NCBI GenBank assembly: GCA_023391815.1
Contig: JAEWAF010000054.1
Location: 1 to 34,107, forward strand
Source of the DNA: Pseudomonadota bacterium
Lineage (GTDB): Bacteria; Pseudomonadota; Gammaproteobacteria; Steroidobacterales; Steroidobacteraceae
Length of the DNA: 34,107 bases
Direction: 5' to 3'
Part shown: positions 7,879-15,534 of the stretch, in pieces
Position numbering within the stretch: the stretch's first letter is position 1
How the letters are laid out: each line of letters starts with the position of its first letter
Position numbers and translations under genes: made by a program
The notes under the pieces: model-generated
What the model was told of the DNA's origin: nothing
Databases searched by the model: none
Seen by the model: only the letters and a program-made list of their open reading frames with translations

Positions 7879-10046
7879 ACCGGTTCCAGGTTCGCGAACG
7901 CCAGCATCAGCCACTTACGGCCCTGGCGCTCGAAATTCACGTGCACCCGCGCGTGGCTGCCGTCGCCTTCCAGCTCGAGCACGGTGCCTTCGCCGTATTT
8001 GCCATGACGCACTCGCTGGCCGAGTCGCACCCCGCCGAAGGTGGCCGGCTCTTCATACACTCGACCGCCCAGGCCACTACGACGCGGCGTGTAAACCGGT
8101 CGCGAGATCTGAATGCGCGGCCGGATTTCTTCGATCAGCTCGCCCGGAATTTCCTTGATGAAACGCGACGGGGTGCCGTAGCTGTCCACGCCATGCAGCC
8201 GTCGCTGCTCGGCGTACGTGAGATACAGCTGTTTCATCGCGCGCGTCGTGCCTACGTAACAAAGCCGGCGTTCTTCTTCGAGCCCGTCGATATCGCTGAT
8301 CGAGCGCTGGTGGGGGAACAATCCGTCTTCCATGCCGCACAGAAACACGATGGGGAACTCCAGGCCCTTGGCGGAATGCAGCGTCATCATCTGCACGGCG
8401 TCCTCGCCGGCGCCGGCTTGTTCTTCGCCGGATTCCAGCACAGCGTGCGCCAGGAAGTTCGCGAGCGGCGAAACTTCGATCTCGCCTTCGGGCTCATAGC
8501 CGCGCGCCGCCGACACCAATTCGTTCAAGTTGTCGACGCGCGCTTCGCCTCGATCGCCTTTTTCCTGCTGATAGTGCGCGACCAGGCCGCTCGCATGAAT
8601 CACATGATCGACCTGTTCGTGCAGCGGCAGCGTGCGCGTTTGCTGATCGAGCTGCTCGATCATCAGCATGAACGCATGCAGCGCCTGCCCACCGCGAGCG
8701 CCGATCTCCTTGATGCTCGCGCCGGCGGCTTCCCACATCGAAGTCGCGTTGGCTCGCGCGTAATTGCGGACGACATCCAGCGTCTTGTTGCCGATCCCGC
8801 GCGTGGGCAAGTTCACGATGCGCTCGAATGAAGCGTCGTCGGTACGGTTGTGCATCAAGCGCAGATAGCCGAGCGCGTCTTTGATTTCGGCGCGTTCGAA
8901 GAATCGCAAGCCGCCGTAGACGCGATAGGGAATGCGATGGGTCAGCAATGCTTCTTCGAGCGTTCGCGATTGCGCGTTCGAGCGGTACAGAATGGCGCAC
9001 TCGCTGCGCAGACCGCCTTTCATCACATATTCGCGAATGCGGTTGACGATGAAGTCCGCCTCGTCGCGCTCGTTGAACGCCGCATAGAGTCGGATCGGAT
9101 CGCCTTGCTCGCCGCTGGTCCACAGGTTCTTGCCGAGACGACCGCCGTTGTTCGAGATCAGCGCGTTGGCGGCCGCGAGAATGTTGCCGGTCGAACGATA
9201 GTTCTGCTCCAGTCGAAACATCTGCACGTTGGGATAGTCGCGGCGGAACTGATGCAGATTCTCCACGCGAGCGCCGCGCCAGCGATAGATCGACTGATCG
9301 TCGTCGCCGACCGCGAACGGCAGGCCGTTGGGCCCGGCCAGCAGCTTCAACCACGAGTACTGAATCGTGTTGGTGTCTTGAAACTCGTCGATGAGCACAT
9401 GCCGGAAGCGCTGCCGGTAATGGTCGAGCAACGCCGCGTTGTCTCGGAACAGCTCATAAGCGCGCAACAGCAGCTCGGCGAAATCGACGACGCCGGCGCG
9501 GTCGCATTGCTCCTGATAGAGCTCATACAACTTGATGAACATGCGCCGCGTTGGATCGCCTTCATCCTTGAGTTGCCTGGCGCGCAGCCCTTCGTCCTTG
9601 CGGGCATTGATGAACCACATGATCTCTTTCGGTACCCAGCGCTCCTCGTCCAGGTTTTGCGCCTTCAGCACACGCCGGATGGCGCGGAGCTGATCGTCCG
9701 AGTCCATGATCTGGAAGCTTTGCGGCAGGTGGGTGTCGCGCCAATGGATGCGCAGCAGGCGATGCGCGATGCCGTGGAAAGTGCCGATCCACAGCGGCGC
9801 GCTCGGCACACCTAGCATGGTTTCGATGCGCGAGCGCATCTCGCCGGCGGCCTTATTGGTAAAGGTCACCGCCAGAATGCTGTGGGGGGAAGAACCTTCG
9901 ACCTGCACCAGCCAGGCGACTCGATGGGTGAGCACCCGCGTCTTGCCGCTGCCGGCACCGGCCAGGACCAGAGTCGGCGCCAGCGGGGCCGCGACGGCGG
10001 AGCGCTGAGCGTCGTTAAGTCCTTCAAGTAAATCAGAAACGTCCAG
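7875..10046 (-). CDS. uvrD: DNA helicase II UvrD (apparent CTG start)
   Basis: Superfamily 1A 3'-5' helicase of nucleotide excision and mismatch repair. The frame reads from a CTG at 10044-10046 as (M)DVSDLLEGLNDAQR, which lines up residue for residue with the N-terminus of E. coli UvrD. It gives 723 residues against about 720 in E. coli. Motifs: Q-motif Gln14, Walker A G30-A-G-S-G-K-T36, Ia 'TFTNKAA', II 'DEFQDTN', III 'GDDDQSIYRWRGA', IV 'EQNYRS', V 'HSAKGLEF' and VI 'CYVGTTRA'. An in-frame TGA at 10056-10058 rules out an earlier start. The first ATG/GTG/TTG downstream (GTG ending at 9935) would delete Walker A. A GAGG sequence lies 7 bases upstream of the CTG, a good Shine-Dalgarno position. 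A second CTG sits at 10050-10052. Downstream, the stop overlaps the trkA start. Confidence 0.93.
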   Translation of the reverse strand: MDVSDLLEGLNDAQRSAVAAPLAPTLVLAGAGSGKTRVLTHRVAWLVQVEGSSPHSILAVTFTNKAAGEMRSRIETMLGVPSAPLWIGTFHGIAHRLLRIHWRDTHLPQSFQIMDSDDQLRAIRRVLKAQNLDEERWVPKEIMWFINARKDEGLRARQLKDEGDPTRRMFIKLYELYQEQCDRAGVVDFAELLLRAYELFRDNAALLDHYRQRFRHVLIDEFQDTNTIQYSWLKLLAGPNGLPFAVGDDDQSIYRWRGARVENLHQFRRDYPNVQMFRLEQNYRSTGNILAAANALISNNGGRLGKNLWTSGEQGDPIRLYAAFNERDEADFIVNRIREYVMKGGLRSECAILYRSNAQSRTLEEALLTHRIPYRVYGGLRFFERAEIKDALGYLRLMHNRTDDASFERIVNLPTRGIGNKTLDVVRNYARANATSMWEAAGASIKEIGARGGQALHAFMLMIEQLDQQTRTLPLHEQVDHVIHASGLVAHYQQEKGDRGEARVDNLNELVSAARGYEPEGEIEVSPLANFLAHAVLESGEEQAGAGEDAVQMMTLHSAKGLEFPIVFLCGMEDGLFPHQRSISDIDGLEEERRLCYVGTTRAMKQLYLTYAEQRRLHGVDSYGTPSRFIKEIPGELIEEIRPRIQISRPVYTPRRSGLGGRVYEEPATFGGVRLGQRVRHGKYGEGTVLELEGDGSHARVHVNFERQGRKWLMLAFANLEPV

Positions 10047-10058
10047 GATCAGACCTCA
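10044..10058 (-). promoter_or_regulatory. uvrD start context: SD, CTG codon and upstream in-frame stop
   Basis: Reading the minus strand: an in-frame TGA (10056-10058), with the overlapping GAGG Shine-Dalgarno core just inside it, then a CTG/ATC/CTG series. The CTG at 10044-10046 has 7 bases between it and GAGG and is followed by GAC-GTT-TCT (Asp-Val-Ser), matching the usual MDVS start of UvrD. No ATG, GTG or TTG lies in frame between the stop and Walker A. Confidence 0.7.
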
Positions 10059-10082
10059 CTGAGCCGAGCTTAAGTCGGGTGC

Positions 10083-10170
10083 GTGCCTCCCAGGCACAGG
10101 GATGTGCCCGCCGCCATAGGCGGCGAGCGCGAGGGAAAAGTCACGCCTTTTCCCGACGCGCCTCAGCGCG
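10083..10170. repeat. Cluster of four perfect hairpins
   Basis: Four inverted repeats stand head to tail: GTGCCT/AGGCAC with a 3-base loop (10083-10097); CGCCGCC/GGCGGCG with loop ATA (10109-10125); GGGAAAAG/CTTTTCCC with a 6-base loop (10133-10154); and CGCGC/GCGCG with a 4-base loop (10157-10170). A further GTGCC at 10104-10108 can pair alternatively with GGCAC at 10093-10097. The region lies between the divergent uvrD and lipoprotein genes. Its form recalls REP-like intergenic elements or a structured RNA leader. No long T run follows any stem, so a simple terminator is unlikely. Confidence 0.7.
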
Positions 10171-10179
10171 AGTGGCAGG

Positions 10180-10222
10180 ATGCCCGAGTCGCTGCATGAC
10201 AAGCATGCCCGAGTCGCTGCAT
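10180..10222. repeat. 18-bp direct repeat, two copies 25 bp apart
   Basis: The sequence ATGCCCGAGTCGCTGCAT occurs exactly at 10180-10197 and again at 10205-10222, separated by seven bases. It follows directly after the hairpin cluster, in the region upstream of the lipoprotein gene. It could be part of the same dispersed element or a pair of protein-binding sites. Nothing in the sequence decides between these. Confidence 0.85.
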
Positions 10223-10313
10223 AAACAGCCGCTGTATTCACGATCCCGCGCATTCTAGCAGGCTGGCCGATTCTATATGCTGTGCGGCCAGGGTCGGTCG
10301 CCGGGAGGCGTGC

Positions 10314-11087
10314 ATGCGTGTTTGGCGCGGGATGTTACTTTCCCATTGCGCGGTTTTGCTGACTTTAGCGGGATGCTCTAAGCCTTCAGAGCCCACGGCT
10401 CCGGCCGCCGCACCCGCCGCGGACACGGATACGTCCAGTTTTCCGTCCGAGGCCCCAACCGCGTCCGAGGCAGCCGCTGAATCCGGGCTCGCCATCAAGC
10501 GCGGCCTCGTCACGTTGTCCGCCGATCGCAGCACGTTCCGGCCCTGCGGCGAGCAGAGCGACCTGCTCCTGGTCGATCAGACCGATGGCGTCCTCAAGCG
10601 AGAGTTCGCCGGCGAGAAAGGCGCGGATGGCACCGATCAGCCGTTGAAGCTGTACATCGAGGCGTACGGCGAGCGTGCGACCGATCAGCCGGCACCCGGG
10701 GGCTTCGCGGGGGCCTTCATGTTGGAAGAAGCTCTCTACGCCGCGCCCGACGGACAGACGCGCGGCTGCGATTCGCCGCCGCAGGATTACATTGTGGCCG
10801 CGCGCGGTAACGAGCCGTTCTGGAGTGCCGAAGTCACCGAAGCCGCTTTGGTCTGGCGTCAGGCCGAGGAGCCGAAAGAGATTTCCATCGCCGCACCACA
10901 AACGCAGGACGCCGAAGGCGCGGTCAGTTATGCGGCCGCCAACAACGATCACAAGATCGAGTTGTTGATCGAAGCCCAGGCATGCCGCGATGACATGTCG
11001 GGTGAGTACTTCGCGTACGCCGCTCGAGCGACGCTGGATGGCAAGCAATACAAAGGGTGCGCGCGCGTCGGCAGCCGGACCTTCTGA
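10314..11087 (+). CDS. Putative lipoprotein with COG3650-like C-terminal domain
   Basis: Protein of 257 residues with a type II signal peptide: hydrophobic residues 7-18 and the lipobox L18-A19-G20-C21. Residues 22-60 are a Ala/Pro/Ser/Thr-rich tether. The middle part ('RSTFRPCGEQSDLLLVDQTDG') recalls NlpE/META-like small beta domains. The C-terminal part begins at 'RGNEPFWSAEV' and ends with the pair 'CRDDMSGEYFAYAA' and 'YKGCAR', a pattern I associate with the uncharacterised COG3650 family. Several cysteines are spaced as possible disulphides. The ATG is preceded by a good GGGAGG Shine-Dalgarno. Its stop lies two bases from the stop of the convergent VanZ-family gene. The function is unknown; an envelope location is likely. 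Confidence 0.85.
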   Translation: MRVWRGMLLSHCAVLLTLAGCSKPSEPTAPAAAPAADTDTSSFPSEAPTASEAAAESGLAIKRGLVTLSADRSTFRPCGEQSDLLLVDQTDGVLKREFAGEKGADGTDQPLKLYIEAYGERATDQPAPGGFAGAFMLEEALYAAPDGQTRGCDSPPQDYIVAARGNEPFWSAEVTEAALVWRQAEEPKEISIAAPQTQDAEGAVSYAAANNDHKIELLIEAQACRDDMSGEYFAYAARATLDGKQYKGCARVGSRTF

Positions 11088-11089
11088 TC

Positions 11090-12310
11090 TCAACGTTCCC
11101 GCAACGAAAAATCGTTGGTCGCGCCCGCGAAACGTCGCGGGCGGTGGCGTCGATACAGCGAGCGAAACAGCAGGCCGATCATCAGTGCCAATAATGGATC
11201 GGTGATGGAGGCATGCTCGGCGGGCAGCCAGATTTGCAGCAGCTCGATTACGCTGGCGATGGCGAGCATCACGCCGAACGCGAAATCGGTGGACGCGCCC
11301 CACTCACGCACGACCCACAGCAAGGCGCCGTAAAGAAACAATTTGCCGAACACCGGCACCCAGTCCACCGTCGTCAGATCCCAGCCGGAGTCGACCAGCG
11401 CCAGGAACGGCCAGAAATCGAACTGCGCGGCCTGCGGCGAGAAATTGAACGGCGCCAGCTCTTCGATGATCAACAAAGCAACGACGGCCAGTACCAGAGC
11501 CGCACGCCTCGGTCGCGGACGCAGTCGATGCATGAGGACGACCATCGGCAGCAACAACAACAGCGCCAGCAGCTCGGCGGGCACGAATGCTTGATTCGCC
11601 ACGAGCAGTCGACCGATCAGCACCGCGGCCATGAGCAGCAACAATGTTTCCAAGCGTCGCGGACGGCTCACCATCGCCGCCACCGCTTGATTCACCACCA
11701 GCCAGCAGGTGAGAAAGATCAGTACGCTGACGAAGTCGAACGTCGGATTGAACAGCGGCCGCAGCGCTGCCTTCAGCTTGCCCAGATCGAACTGCGGCAC
11801 GAACGGCGCGAAACGCCATGCGAGCCACAAGCCGATCAACAACGCCGCGCCGGGATCGCGCGTTTGTTTTTCAGTGCGCGACGGGATGTGCATCAAATGA
11901 CTGAGCCCGGTCCAGCCCATGCCGCCGATCGCGCCGAGCAGTGTGCCGCCGGAATTCAACGCAAGATCGGCGAGGCTCGGCACGCGCTTCGACACATACA
12001 CCTGCGCGACTTCGATCGCCAGCGACAGGATCGTCCCGAGCACCCACGCGATCGTCACGGATGGGCCACGTCGCATCCGCTCGCTCAGCCATAAGTACAG
12101 GCAGAAGCCGAGCGGCAGATAGAGCAATACGTTAGAGATGCGATCGCCGCGACCGGCGCGCGCCCAGGACAACTGGCTCAGCGCGGCGAGCAGATCCCCT
12201 TGCGCATCGGGCTTCAGATTGAACGGATAGAGCGACCCGTACAGGATCAGCGCGATGACCGTCGCCGTCAGCCAGGGAATCGAGCTTCGTGGTGTGCGCG
12301 CCGGAGCCAC
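11090..12310 (-). CDS. VanZ-family membrane protein with two VanZ-like halves
   Basis: Integral membrane protein of 406 residues. The N-terminal half has the VanZ pattern: 'YGSLYPFNL', then 'ISNVLLYLPLGF', then 'AIEVAQVYVSKRVPSLADLALNSGGTLLG' (split here into recognisable pieces). The C-terminal half repeats the same order in a diverged form: 'LAPFNFSP', 'GKLFLYGALLWV', then 'VIELLQIWLPAEHASITD' and a final hydrophobic segment. About 11 hydrophobic segments can be counted. VanZ domains are linked to lipoglycopeptide resistance in Gram-positives, but their biochemical role is unknown in Proteobacteria. It is the last gene of the minus-strand haem A/oxidase run, 15 bases after cyoE, though nothing in the protein suggests haem or copper binding. 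Confidence 0.88.
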   Translation of the reverse strand: MAPARTPRSSIPWLTATVIALILYGSLYPFNLKPDAQGDLLAALSQLSWARAGRGDRISNVLLYLPLGFCLYLWLSERMRRGPSVTIAWVLGTILSLAIEVAQVYVSKRVPSLADLALNSGGTLLGAIGGMGWTGLSHLMHIPSRTEKQTRDPGAALLIGLWLAWRFAPFVPQFDLGKLKAALRPLFNPTFDFVSVLIFLTCWLVVNQAVAAMVSRPRRLETLLLLMAAVLIGRLLVANQAFVPAELLALLLLLPMVVLMHRLRPRPRRAALVLAVVALLIIEELAPFNFSPQAAQFDFWPFLALVDSGWDLTTVDWVPVFGKLFLYGALLWVVREWGASTDFAFGVMLAIASVIELLQIWLPAEHASITDPLLALMIGLLFRSLYRRHRPRRFAGATNDFSLRER

Positions 12311-12325
12311 GATGCGAAAGGAACG

Positions 12326-13231
12326 CTAAGTCAGCCGGATCGTCACATAGTGGTCGATCAGCAACGCGGCGAACAGCAGTGCCAGGTAGGTGATCGAGTA
12401 ACCGAAGGTCTGCATGGGCAAGCGAGCGTCCTGGCGCACTTTCAGCTGCAAAGCGCGGAACAGGAAGAATGCGCCGAGGATGATCGCCGCGGCGAGATAA
12501 ATCAGGCCGCTCATGCCGGTGAGATAGGGCAGCAGCGTCACGATCACCAGCAGGATGGTGTAGAGCAGGATATGCAGCCGCGTGAAGTCGCTGCTGTAAG
12601 CGACTGGCAACATCGGGATGCCGGCCTTCGCATACTCGTCGCGCCGTGCAATCGCCAGCGCCCAGAAGTGCGGCGGCGTCCACGTGAAGATGATCAGGAA
12701 CAGCAGCAGCGCGTGCGGATCGACCGAGCCCGTCACCGCGGTCCAACCGAGCACGGGAGGAGCTGCACCGGCCGCGCCGCCGATGACGATGTTTTGCGGA
12801 GTCGCGTGCTTGAGCCACACCGTGTAGATCACGGCGTAACCGATCAGTGAGCAGAACGTGAGCACGGCTGTCAGCGCATTCACACAGCCCCACAACATGA
12901 CCATCGACAACACCGCGAGCACCAGCGCGTAGCTCAACGCTTGGCGCTCGGTGACATGACCGGTGGGCAGCGGGCGATTGCGGGTGCGCGCCATCTGCTC
13001 ATCGAAACGGCGATCCAGCACATGGTTGATGGCCGCCGCCGCCGAGGCCGCAAGAGCGATGCCCAGCGTGCCGAAAATCAGCGCATTGGCCGGGGGCAAG
13101 CCCGGTGCCGCCAGGAACATGCCGGCAATGGCCGTGAACATGATCAGCATTACCACCCGGGGCTTACCCAGCTCGTAGTAATCGCGCCAGGAGGCGGCAG
13201 GCTGAAATGAAGAGGTTTGCACGGCGGACAT
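12326..13231 (-). CDS. cyoE: Protohaem IX farnesyltransferase (haem O synthase)
   Basis: UbiA-superfamily prenyltransferase (301 residues) that adds a farnesyl group to haem b to make haem O, the precursor of haem A for both oxidases in this window. The first aspartate-rich motif N69-x3-D73-x3-D77 ('NHVLDRRFD') is present, followed by 'RTRNRPLPTG'. A second conserved stretch 'YTVWLKHATPQNIVIGGAAGA' and the later 'RRDEYAKAGIPMLP' are typical of CtaB/CyoE. Nine hydrophobic segments are visible. It follows ctaA by 98 bases and precedes the VanZ-family gene by 15. Family length is normal. Confidence 0.97.
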   Translation of the reverse strand: MSAVQTSSFQPAASWRDYYELGKPRVVMLIMFTAIAGMFLAAPGLPPANALIFGTLGIALAASAAAAINHVLDRRFDEQMARTRNRPLPTGHVTERQALSYALVLAVLSMVMLWGCVNALTAVLTFCSLIGYAVIYTVWLKHATPQNIVIGGAAGAAPPVLGWTAVTGSVDPHALLLFLIIFTWTPPHFWALAIARRDEYAKAGIPMLPVAYSSDFTRLHILLYTILLVIVTLLPYLTGMSGLIYLAAAIILGAFFLFRALQLKVRQDARLPMQTFGYSITYLALLFAALLIDHYVTIRLT

Positions 13232-13329
13232 AGGCGAGAGGGCGGTGACCAGCGCCGGATTCTACAGGCAACCGATGCTGGACAGGGTGCCCGAATGCCG
13301 GGGCGCAGGACCGGCCTCTCGCGACTGCC

Positions 13330-14319
13330 TCAGCGTAACAATCGATTCATGCGCACCGTCGCCAGCAGCAACAGCGCGGCCACGCCGTTATGTGCAGTGG
13401 CTAGCGGCAATGGGAGTGCACGCATGACCATGACCGGCCCCAGAATGAGTTGGCCGATGAGCACCAACCCAAGTATGACGCCGCCAGCGCGCACCGCCGG
13501 CGTGGTACCTCGGCGCCAGGCGAGAACGCTCAGCACGCCGAGAATGATGGCCGCGGCAATCGCGCCCAAGCGATGCACGAAGTGGATGGCCACGCGCGCC
13601 GGATGATCCAGCACACCGCCTTCGTAATCGATGCCCAGGCCTCGCCACAGCACGAACGCGTCTTTCACGTCCATGTGCGGCCAGTAGCTGTTCTGACAGG
13701 TCGGAAAATCCGGGCAGGCGAGGGCGGCGTAATTACTGCTGGTCCAGCCGCCGAGCATGATTTGCAACGCCAGTACCGCCAGACCGATGCCGGCCAGCTT
13801 ACGCAACCCGGCGTTTTCCGAGCGCTGCGCCGGCTGGGTAGGACGCATGGCCAGCCAGGCCAGCAGCGACAGCGTCGACAACCCGCCGACCAGGTGGAGC
13901 ACGACGATCAGCGGCTTGAGCAGCAGGGTGACGGTCCACATGCCCAACAGCCCTTGGAAAATCACCAAGCCCACCAGCGCGAGTGGCAACGCGACGGGCT
14001 GCTGCGGATCTTCGCGATTCCGGATCGCGAGCCCGGCCAGCACCAGAATCAGAAAGCCCAGGCCCGAGGCGAAGTACCGATGCACCATCTCCTTGATGGC
14101 CTTGTGATACTCGAGCGGCCGGTGGGGGAATGCCTGGTTGACCGCGTCGAGGTTCTCGGCCGCGCTACCGGCGCTCCAGTGACCGTAACAGCCCGGCCAG
14201 TCCGGGCAGCCCAGGCCGGCGGCACTCAGGCGCACCCAGGCGCCGAGCACCACCACGACCAGCGCGAGCAACACGCCGGCCAGCGCCAGGCGGCGAAACA
14301 GAAGCAAACGGGGCGTCAT
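13330..14319 (-). CDS. ctaA: Haem A synthase (COX15/CtaA family)
   Basis: Inner-membrane enzyme (329 residues from the ATG at 14319) that oxidises the haem O methyl group to a formyl group, giving haem A. An in-frame TTG 13 codons upstream would fall in a hairpin (14350-14371), so the ATG with the usual 'PRLLLFRRLALAG' start is preferred. Eight hydrophobic helices in two four-helix halves are visible. Haem-ligating histidines are in 'HKAIKEMVHR', 'HLVGGLSTL', 'HFVHRLGAI' and 'HNGVAALL'. Each half has a cysteine pair in its first periplasmic loop (C38/C44 in 'GCPDWPGC'; 'ACPDFPTC' in the second). It follows the subunit IV gene by 99 bases and lies before cyoE. Confidence 0.96.
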   Translation of the reverse strand: MTPRLLLFRRLALAGVLLALVVVVLGAWVRLSAAGLGCPDWPGCYGHWSAGSAAENLDAVNQAFPHRPLEYHKAIKEMVHRYFASGLGFLILVLAGLAIRNREDPQQPVALPLALVGLVIFQGLLGMWTVTLLLKPLIVVLHLVGGLSTLSLLAWLAMRPTQPAQRSENAGLRKLAGIGLAVLALQIMLGGWTSSNYAALACPDFPTCQNSYWPHMDVKDAFVLWRGLGIDYEGGVLDHPARVAIHFVHRLGAIAAAIILGVLSVLAWRRGTTPAVRAGGVILGLVLIGQLILGPVMVMRALPLPLATAHNGVAALLLLATVRMNRLLR

Positions 14320-14349
14320 GAACTGCTGAGAATCCAGGCCTATTTGAGC

Positions 14350-14371
14350 GGGGCGCAATGATAAGCGCCCC
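14350..14371. repeat. Perfect 7-bp hairpin before ctaA
   Basis: GGGGCGC and GCGCCCC flank an 8-base loop between the subunit IV stop and the ctaA start. There is no T tract on either side, so it is not a typical intrinsic terminator. It could stabilise or process the long oxidase mRNA at the junction with the haem A genes, or lower readthrough into ctaA. Confidence 0.6.
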
Positions 14372-14418
14372 GGCGCGGGTTGTGTGCCGGATGAGTCGAT
14401 TTGCCCGAGCCCTAACAG

Positions 14419-14808
14419 CTATTTCACGAACCAGGCCAGCCGCGTGAGGAACGTGTAGTCGCCCTCGATCGCCATCAGCCCGATCAGGATCAGCAGCGCC
14501 AGTGGCGGCACCAGGATGGCCAGCTTCAGCGCCAGCCGCTCCCAGGCCATGTGCATGAAGATCGCCACGATGAAGCTCGCCTTGACCAGCATGAACACGA
14601 TGATCAGGGTCCAGCGCAGCGCGCCCTGCAGCTGGAAGTAATCGACCATGTAGGAAAACGCGCTGAAGACGAACAGCAACCCCCAGATCAATAGATACAA
14701 CTTGATCGGATGCTGCTGACCTTCCGCATGGGCGCCATGCGCGGCTGCGTGCGCGGGCGAATGCTCCGCGGGTACGTCTGCCGGGATATCGTGCTGTCTT
14801 ACCGCCAT
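14419..14808 (-). CDS. Cytochrome c oxidase subunit IV (prokaryotic type)
   Basis: Small membrane subunit of 129 residues. The ATG at 14808 is chosen because a GGAGAG Shine-Dalgarno lies just upstream; a longer frame would overlap the preceding gene. Residues 1-35 are soluble and rich in His and Ala ('HSPAHAAAHGAHAEGQQH'). Three hydrophobic segments follow (about 37-55, 66-86 and 94-112). The pattern 'HPIKLYLLIWGLLFVFS' and 'KASFIVAIFMHM' is typical of the COX4_pro/CyoD-like family found at the end of alternative oxidase operons. It is the last structural gene of the second oxidase set, 38 bases after a subunit III gene. Confidence 0.92.
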   Translation of the reverse strand: MAVRQHDIPADVPAEHSPAHAAAHGAHAEGQQHPIKLYLLIWGLLFVFSAFSYMVDYFQLQGALRWTLIIVFMLVKASFIVAIFMHMAWERLALKLAILVPPLALLILIGLMAIEGDYTFLTRLAWFVK

Positions 14809-14831
14809 GCCGCTCTCCGCAAGTAGTTCGG

Positions 14832-14848
14832 GACGGGCGGCGCCCGTC
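14832..14848. repeat. Perfect 7-bp hairpin between subunit III and IV genes
   Basis: GACGGGC and GCCCGTC with a 3-base loop, overlapping the stop codon of the second subunit III gene. There is no T tract, so an intercistronic mRNA structure is more likely than a terminator. Confidence 0.55.
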
Positions 14849-15521
14849 ACCACAAATAGAAGAACGCGAAAATGAACACCCACACCAGATCGACGAAGTG
14901 CCAGTACAGGCCGGCGATCTCGACGGTCTCGTAAGTGCCTTTACGATCGTAGAAGCCGCTCAACACGCGCGACGCGACCACACTCAGATAGATCACGCCG
15001 CCGGTCACGTGCATGCCGTGGAAGCCGGTGATCATGAAGAACGACGAGCCGAACTGCGCCGCGCCCATCGGATTGCCCCACGGCCGGACGCCTTCGTGAA
15101 CGATCAGCTTGGTCCACTCGAACGCCTGCATGCCGACGAAACACAGGCCCAGCGCCGCCGTTGCAAACATCAATTGAGCGGTGCGCTTGCGATCGCGTCG
15201 ATAGCCGTAGTTCACCGCCATCGCCATCGTGCCGCTGCTGGTGATCAGCACCATGGTCATGATCGCGATCAGCAGCAACGGAATGTCATGGCCCCCGACC
15301 GTGAGCGCGAATACTTCGGCGGTATTGGGCCACGGCTCGGTCGTCGACATGCGCACGTTCATGTACGACGTGAGGAAACAAGTGAAGATGAAAGTGTCCG
15401 AGAGCAGGAAGATCCACATCATTGCCTTGCCCCAGGGCACCGGGAAGGCCTGCTTGTCCGCCGACCAGTCCGCGGTCACGCCTCGCAAACCAGGCTCCAA
15501 TGTGGCGGGTTCGTGGCTCAT
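14847..15521 (-). CDS. Cytochrome c oxidase subunit III, second paralogue of the alternative oxidase
   Basis: Membrane protein of 224 residues belonging to the haem-copper oxidase subunit III family. Seven-helix pattern with the family signatures 'KAMMWIFLLSDTFIFTCFLTSY', 'MQAFEWTKLI', 'FFMITGFHGMHVTGGVIYL' and the C-terminal 'GLYWHFVDLVWVFIFAFFYLW' (shown as pieces of the family pattern). The glutamate in 'QAFEW' is the conserved helix III residue. It follows the first subunit III paralogue by 13 bases and is followed by subunit IV. Its sequence is much closer to standard CoxC/CyoC proteins than its neighbour is, so it is the more likely structural subunit III. Confidence 0.94.
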   Translation of the reverse strand: MSHEPATLEPGLRGVTADWSADKQAFPVPWGKAMMWIFLLSDTFIFTCFLTSYMNVRMSTTEPWPNTAEVFALTVGGHDIPLLLIAIMTMVLITSSGTMAMAVNYGYRRDRKRTAQLMFATAALGLCFVGMQAFEWTKLIVHEGVRPWGNPMGAAQFGSSFFMITGFHGMHVTGGVIYLSVVASRVLSGFYDRKGTYETVEIAGLYWHFVDLVWVFIFAFFYLW

Positions 15522-15534
15522 GCTTCTCTCTCGC

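Noticed and set aside
9935..10046. UvrD truncated at its N-terminus (pseudogene)
   Set aside because: The frame is intact through Walker A up to a CTG at the expected initiator position with a Shine-Dalgarno before it, so an unusual start is more likely than a broken gene.
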